Assembly (NCBI GenBank): GCA_033557675.1 | Contig: JAWQRM010000585.1 | Coordinates: 1 to 21,217 of the forward strand | Reading direction: 5' to 3' | Length of the DNA: 21,217 nucleotides | Source: Coptodactyla brooksi | Taxonomy: Eukaryota > Arthropoda > Insecta > Coleoptera > Scarabaeidae | Shown: piece after piece, positions 17,682 to 21,217 of the stretch | Position numbering within the stretch: the first letter of the stretch is position 1 | How the letters are laid out: each line of letters opens with the position of its first letter | Notes under the pieces: generated by a model | Told to the model about the DNA's origin: nothing | The model's database searches: none | Seen by the model: the letters and a program-made list of their open reading frames with translations, nothing else | Position numbers and translations under genes: made by a program

Positions 17682-19290
17682 ATGTCGTCATTTTTAAAAA
17701 ATCAACCCGTAACAGCAGCAGAGTTAGAAAAAGAAGCTCAAAAAATAATGATTGGGGAAGATGATGACCTGAATAATGAAGAACAGGCAAGTTAAAGTGA
17801 TGAAGACGTTTTGGAAAATGAGGAGCTTGATTCAGATGATTATGAAAATCTAGACTCTGATGATTATAATCCAAGTACTAGTACCACAATGATTCAAACA
17901 AATAATAAAAAATTAAGTACTTCAAATACATGTGATAATGATGATGATTCTGATGATAATACAACTCTTTCAACTTTGTCTGCAGTTCAAAAGGTACTAA
18001 TTACTCCTCAACGAGCATCGATAAAAGGTAAAAATGGTTACATGTGGTCAACCATAGAGCCTGAAAAATCAAAAAGAATTTCTGCACAAAACCTAATTCA
18101 TATTGTACTAGGAAGTAAAGGAGCGACCAGAGAGTTGATGAATCCTGCTAGTTGTCTTTGTCATTTTTTTCTGAAGAAATTTTGGACAAAATAGTTTTCT
18201 ACACAAACCAGTATATTAGAATACAGTCGACACATTATTCTAAACAAACTGCGACAGTTTCTGAAACATGTAAAGAGAAAGTGCTTGCTTTTCTTGGTCT
18301 TCTTTTCTTTTCAGCTGCAATGAAAAATAATCATTTTAATACTAAACGATTGCTTGACCCTGCATTATCAGGAACATTTATAGAGTCACAATGAGCTGCG
18401 AGAGATTTTTGTTTTTATTAAATTGCTTACGTTTTAATAATAAGGAAACAAGAAATAAACGAACGAAAACTGATTCGTTTGCCCATATTCCTGAGATTTG
18501 GGATGCTGTTATCAATATTTGCAAAACCTTCTATACCCCTTCCTCATATACAACTATAGATGAAAAACTTTTGGCATTTAGGGGACAGTGTAGGTTTATA
18601 AAGTTTATTCCAAACAAACCAGCCAAATATGGAAGTAAGATTGTCATGTGTGATATAAATTCGAAATATATGATAGATGACCCGTAGTTGGGAAACGAAA
18701 CTAAAGCTAAAGGTGCATCATTGAGTACTTACTATGCAAAGAAATTGACAGAAAGGATTTATGGAAGCAACAGAAACGTAATTATGGATAACTGGTTAAC
18801 GTCAGTTCCACTACCAGAAGAGCTCAACAAGTTCCATACAAGATGACCCTTGTTGGTACCATCCGTAAAAATAAAATGGAGATACCGCCAGAACTCTTAG
18901 TTATGCAAAATAGAAAAGCTGGGACATCAATTCTTTGTTTTAATAAAGACAAAACGCTGGTGTCTTACATGTCAAAAAGTAAAAACAAAAAACAGTACAA
19001 CATAAAAAACAGAAATTGTACATTTTTATAATGCTACCTAGTCAGGTGTTGACACTTTTGACCAAATGTGTGCCAATATGAATCGCGGACGAAAAATTCA
19101 TAGATGGCCACTCTGTGTTTTCTATGACATAATGAACATGGCAGCTATTAAGTCTTTTGTCATCTGCGATTCCAATAGAGTGTGGTGTAAAATCGGAATC
19201 TAGAATGACATTTATGCTAGATCTAAAAGAAGAACCTGACACACCCGTTGGGTGTGAGTCAGGCATGTTTCTTCTGACTTATGACATAGT
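17682..19290 (+). pseudogene. piggyBac transposase, broken copy
   Basis: The reading frame starts at ATG 17682 (MSSFLKNQPVTAAELEKEAQ), followed by an acidic N-terminal region (about 17811-17960) typical of piggyBac proteins. The DDD catalytic domain follows: YTTIDEKLLAFRGQCRF, IPNKPAKYGSKIVMCD, IMDNWLTSVPLPEELN, TLVGTIRKNKMEIPPELL and GVDTFDQMCANMNRGRKIH. The three catalytic aspartates are visible at codons 18652, 18787 and 19051. Stops at 17793, 18392, 18685 and 18844, and frame changes near 18168, 18390, 18843 and 19029, kill the gene. The C-terminal cysteine-rich domain is not seen; the reading fades near 19200-19290. The close match to the Trichoplusia-type protein indicates a true piggyBac relative rather than a domesticated host gene. 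Confidence 0.95.
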
Positions 19291-19623
19291 TTTCTGATGT
19301 CGGATGATTCATGAAACGCAATATAAATTAGTAAATAAATATGTATTTGAATAAAAATTGTTTCATAGTTCGTGTTCTGTAGCTAAAATGGGTTGCTTAC
19401 TCTGTATTAGATCACATCGTCGATCTTAAATAGTTTTTATCAACTTTAAGTTTAGAGCTTTAGTTTAACTTTTGTTTTTAGTTTAAGTTTAAAAATAATC
19501 AGATGCAACTGAAATCAACAATGTAAGTAATATTCTTAATGGTGTGTAATTATTTGTTATTACTACATTTGCTACAAGAAGCATTAAACAAATTTTGCAC
19601 AAAATGTTAAGAAAAGTTAATCA

Positions 19624-19674
19624 ATGCTTATCACTTAACCAAATCGACACACGTTTCGCTGATCATCAATACCA
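19624..19674 (-). ncRNA. Degenerate inverted copy of the hammerhead-like motif
   Basis: The minus strand reads TTGATGATCAGCGAAACGTG followed by TGTCGATTTGGTTAAGTGAT. It aligns with the plus-strand copy at 19841-19925: GATGA, GCGAAAC, GTCGA and TTGGTTAAGTG are shared. Stem II is largely deleted, so it should not fold or cut. It points away from the other copy. Confidence 0.5.
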
Positions 19675-19720
19675 TTTAGCCCCCTGTACAACTGAATAGA
19701 AAAATAAGGGTAAATGCGGG

Positions 19721-19750
19721 AATGCATAATGAAGAAGCAAATTATGCATT
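19721..19750 (+). repeat. Perfect 10-bp hairpin between the two hammerhead-like copies
   Basis: AATGCATAAT (19721-19730) and ATTATGCATT (19741-19750) are exact inverted repeats with a 10-nt loop. It lies inside the spacer of the head-to-head pair. Its role is unknown. Confidence 0.55.
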
Positions 19751-19840
19751 TTACTGGTTTCTAGACAGGACACCATCTGTGTGCCATATTTTAGTATAAA
19801 ACAGGACGTACAGAAGTTTTTAAGTCCTTTTGTCTCTGAT

Positions 19841-19885
19841 TGCTTCCGATGATGCCAACATAGTTAGCGAAACATGCGTCGAGTA
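19841..19885 (+). ncRNA. Hammerhead-ribozyme-like motif (Penelope/retrozyme type)
   Basis: In order: stem I strand TGCTT (19841-19845); core CCGATGA (canonical CTGATGA, so one core base differs); stem II GCCAAC-ATA-GTTAGC with one C/A mismatch; core GAA; a two-base-pair stem III AC...GT closed by ATGC; cleavage triplet GTC (19878-19880); and stem I partner GAGTA (19881-19885), pairing with TGCTT with two G-U wobbles. The extra T before stem II and the very short stem III are as in the minimal type I hammerheads reported in Penelope-like elements and retrozymes. A TATAAAA-like box lies about 45 nt upstream (19794-19800). The core substitution should weaken or abolish cleavage. Confidence 0.55.
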
Positions 19886-20569
19886 CTAAATTTCTTGGCT
19901 TGGTTAAGTGGTAACCATTTATTAACTTTGCTACAAAACCAAAGGCTCCAAAGCCACAATTCACAAAATGTTAATTTAAAGCGTTGAGTTCATTAAAATA
20001 ATCAATACCATCAATATCTGGCTAATCTCGAGAATTTTGTTTCAGTTTAAAATATAAATCCTTGCAATGTTTTGTTACATAATTTATTTTTTGAATCATG
20101 TAATAGAACTGTTATTTTTTTTTTGTTTGGCAAAGTTTGACAATTGTATTCCTTGTAAACACCATTTCTTCAGTAAGCACTGTTGAAAAAAAGGTCAGTT
20201 TATTTAAGAGGCTGGACACCTTGGGTATGGCATGGGTGCCCCTATTGGCAACAATAGAGGTACACTGACAACATTATGCCCCTATTTCCTGGTACTGATT
20301 GTGGAATCCACCCCAACAATGCCTACATTTTTCTGAAACTATTATACATGTGGGCGATGGTGATAGTGATACAAACTTTAGCTCAGGCGATTACATCAGT
20401 CATTGGTGCACATTTCCTATTCTTTTCTGTGGTTCTTAATCTTTATTGTTTAATTTTTATTTTTAATCATAAAAATTATAAAAATAAATTAATAAAATAT
20501 ATTATTTATTTTGTTCATAGAAACCAATAACTCCAACATGGTCTTATTACAATCATATTGTAATTTACA

Positions 20570-21217
20570 TTATCTTTTAGAGCTAAGCTCTGACTTTAAT
20601 TTGTCGAAGTACAACAAATCCTTTGCGCTAATCGATGGTTTAACTGTTTTGGCAGCGGTTGTAAAGTCTTCTGAACTAACAACCACATCTTTGTGAGTTA
20701 ACTCGTCCACCTTTGCTTCTCCTGAAATGACAGCAATTAGTAAGGAGATTAAATTGGTATAAAGTGCTAACTGTGATAATTAAAGAAAGTAGATGCAATT
20801 CATATATTGAATCAAATTACAGAAAAGAGGCAATAATAAATATAATATAGACGTAAATACTTATATAAAATATACAGTGTGGAAATTAAGTAACGGATAA
20901 ATTCGATAACTCCGTTAATGTTCGATTTTTGGAAAATTCCCGAAAGAAGTACAGCCATTTAAATTAGGGCATATTTTTTAAAACCATTTTCAGATTTTTT
21001 TGTCAATTGTTTTTTGAATAATAATGTTATCAATATTTTGTTTTAATAACAACCTATAAATTTTTTCTTTATTTCGGTGAAGTTTTTTAAACTGTTTTCA
21101 ACAATGTATGATTTTGAATAGGTTACATTTGAAAGAAAAAATGAAAAAAGCGACTCTAAAGTTTAAATCAATCAAATTAATAGAATAATGTAATTACCTG
21201 GATTTAAAACAAAAATC
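20570..21217 (-). CDS. C-terminal exons of a AAA+ ATPase-like protein (partial)
   Basis: The last exon (20721-20570) follows a clean TTTCAG acceptor. It encodes 49 residues including EAKVDELTHKDVVVSSEDF, AAKTVKPSISAKDLLYFD and KLKSELSSKR before a stop. The pattern 'DF..A...V.PS(I/V)S..DL..Y..L...' is the C-terminal lid end of type II AAA+ ATPases such as PEX6, NVL and relatives. A donor at 21197 (CAG|GTAATT) ends a preceding exon whose frame (...FVLNPG) joins the last exon in phase; that exon continues beyond the window. The intron 20722-21197 (476 nt) carries a mariner-like end. With so little sequence I cannot choose between PEX6, NVL or another AAA+ member, and no Walker motif is visible here. 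Confidence 0.55.
20871..20935 (+). repeat. Mariner-like element end within the AAA+ gene intron
   Basis: TATACAGTGTGGAAATTAAG followed by TAACGGATAAATTCG resembles the terminal inverted repeats of insect mariner-type elements: TA target, a CAGTGTGG-like start, then 'AAGTAACG'. No matching opposite end was found before the window ends. Confidence 0.4.

Larger units (their letters stand above)
19291..20569. other. Region between the piggyBac relic and the AAA+ gene
   Basis: No gene was found. It contains a possible piggyBac right-end remnant (GTGTTCTGTAGCTAA at about 19372-19386, only loosely like GTGTTCTAGGGTTAA), the inverted hammerhead-like pair (19624-19925), a perfect 10-bp hairpin (19721-19750), and a GC-richer block at about 20205-20420. 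The 84-codon plus-strand frame at 20276-20530 matches nothing I know and lies opposite the 3' end of the AAA+ gene. Confidence 0.5.

Noticed and set aside
19042..19266. A 74-codon minus-strand ORF
   Set aside because: It is antisense to the piggyBac GVDTFDQM region, which reads convincingly on the plus strand.
20276..20530. An 84-codon plus-strand ORF with a hydrophobic stretch
   Set aside because: It has no family match; it is AT-rich and low in complexity at its 3' half, and lies just beyond the end of the minus-strand AAA+ gene. It is most likely spurious.

Overview
The window is strongly AT-rich nuclear DNA from an animal, almost certainly an insect (order not resolved). Genes are split by spliceosomal introns with GT-AG ends, many only 51-71 nt long. 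Decayed transposons of at least five types fill the spaces between genes and the larger introns. I see no bacterial, organellar or viral gene organisation.

Three protein-coding genes lie on the minus strand. From right to left they are: (1) 20570-21217, the last exon and part of the preceding exon of a gene that looks like the C-terminus of a AAA+ ATPase (PEX6/NVL type), cut by the window edge; (2) 7178-14434, a complete ten-exon XPD/ERCC2 gene, the 5'-3' helicase of TFIIH, 759 residues with all helicase motifs and the four Fe-S cysteines; (3) 1293-4244, a complete six-exon UTP4/cirhin gene, a WD40 subunit of the small-subunit processome, 665 residues. I rebuilt all exon junctions by hand. 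The phases agree throughout and the summed lengths match the families. The genes serve unrelated housekeeping processes (transcription/DNA repair, ribosome biogenesis, AAA+ work), so their neighbourhood does not imply a pathway.

The rest is mobile-element debris. An antisense, broken non-LTR retrotransposon fills XPD intron 2. XPD intron 4 holds sense-strand fragments of a broken coding sequence I do not recognise. A small non-autonomous family with inverted CAGGGCTTTCAG-type ends occurs five times (121, 4494, 5903, 14559, 17172). A fold-back element with long inverted arms sits at 15601-16086. It is followed by a Tigger/pogo-type transposase relic on the minus strand (16310-17085). Next comes a piggyBac copy on the plus strand (17319 to about 19290) with a TTAA/CCCTAGAA end and all three catalytic Asp codons, but broken by stops and frameshifts.

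The most unusual structure is at 19624-19925: two head-to-head copies of a sequence whose better copy folds like a minimal hammerhead ribozyme, as found in Penelope-like elements and retrozymes. A possible alternative or fossil exon inside UTP4 intron 2 and a CACGTG E-box upstream of UTP4 are also worth a look.
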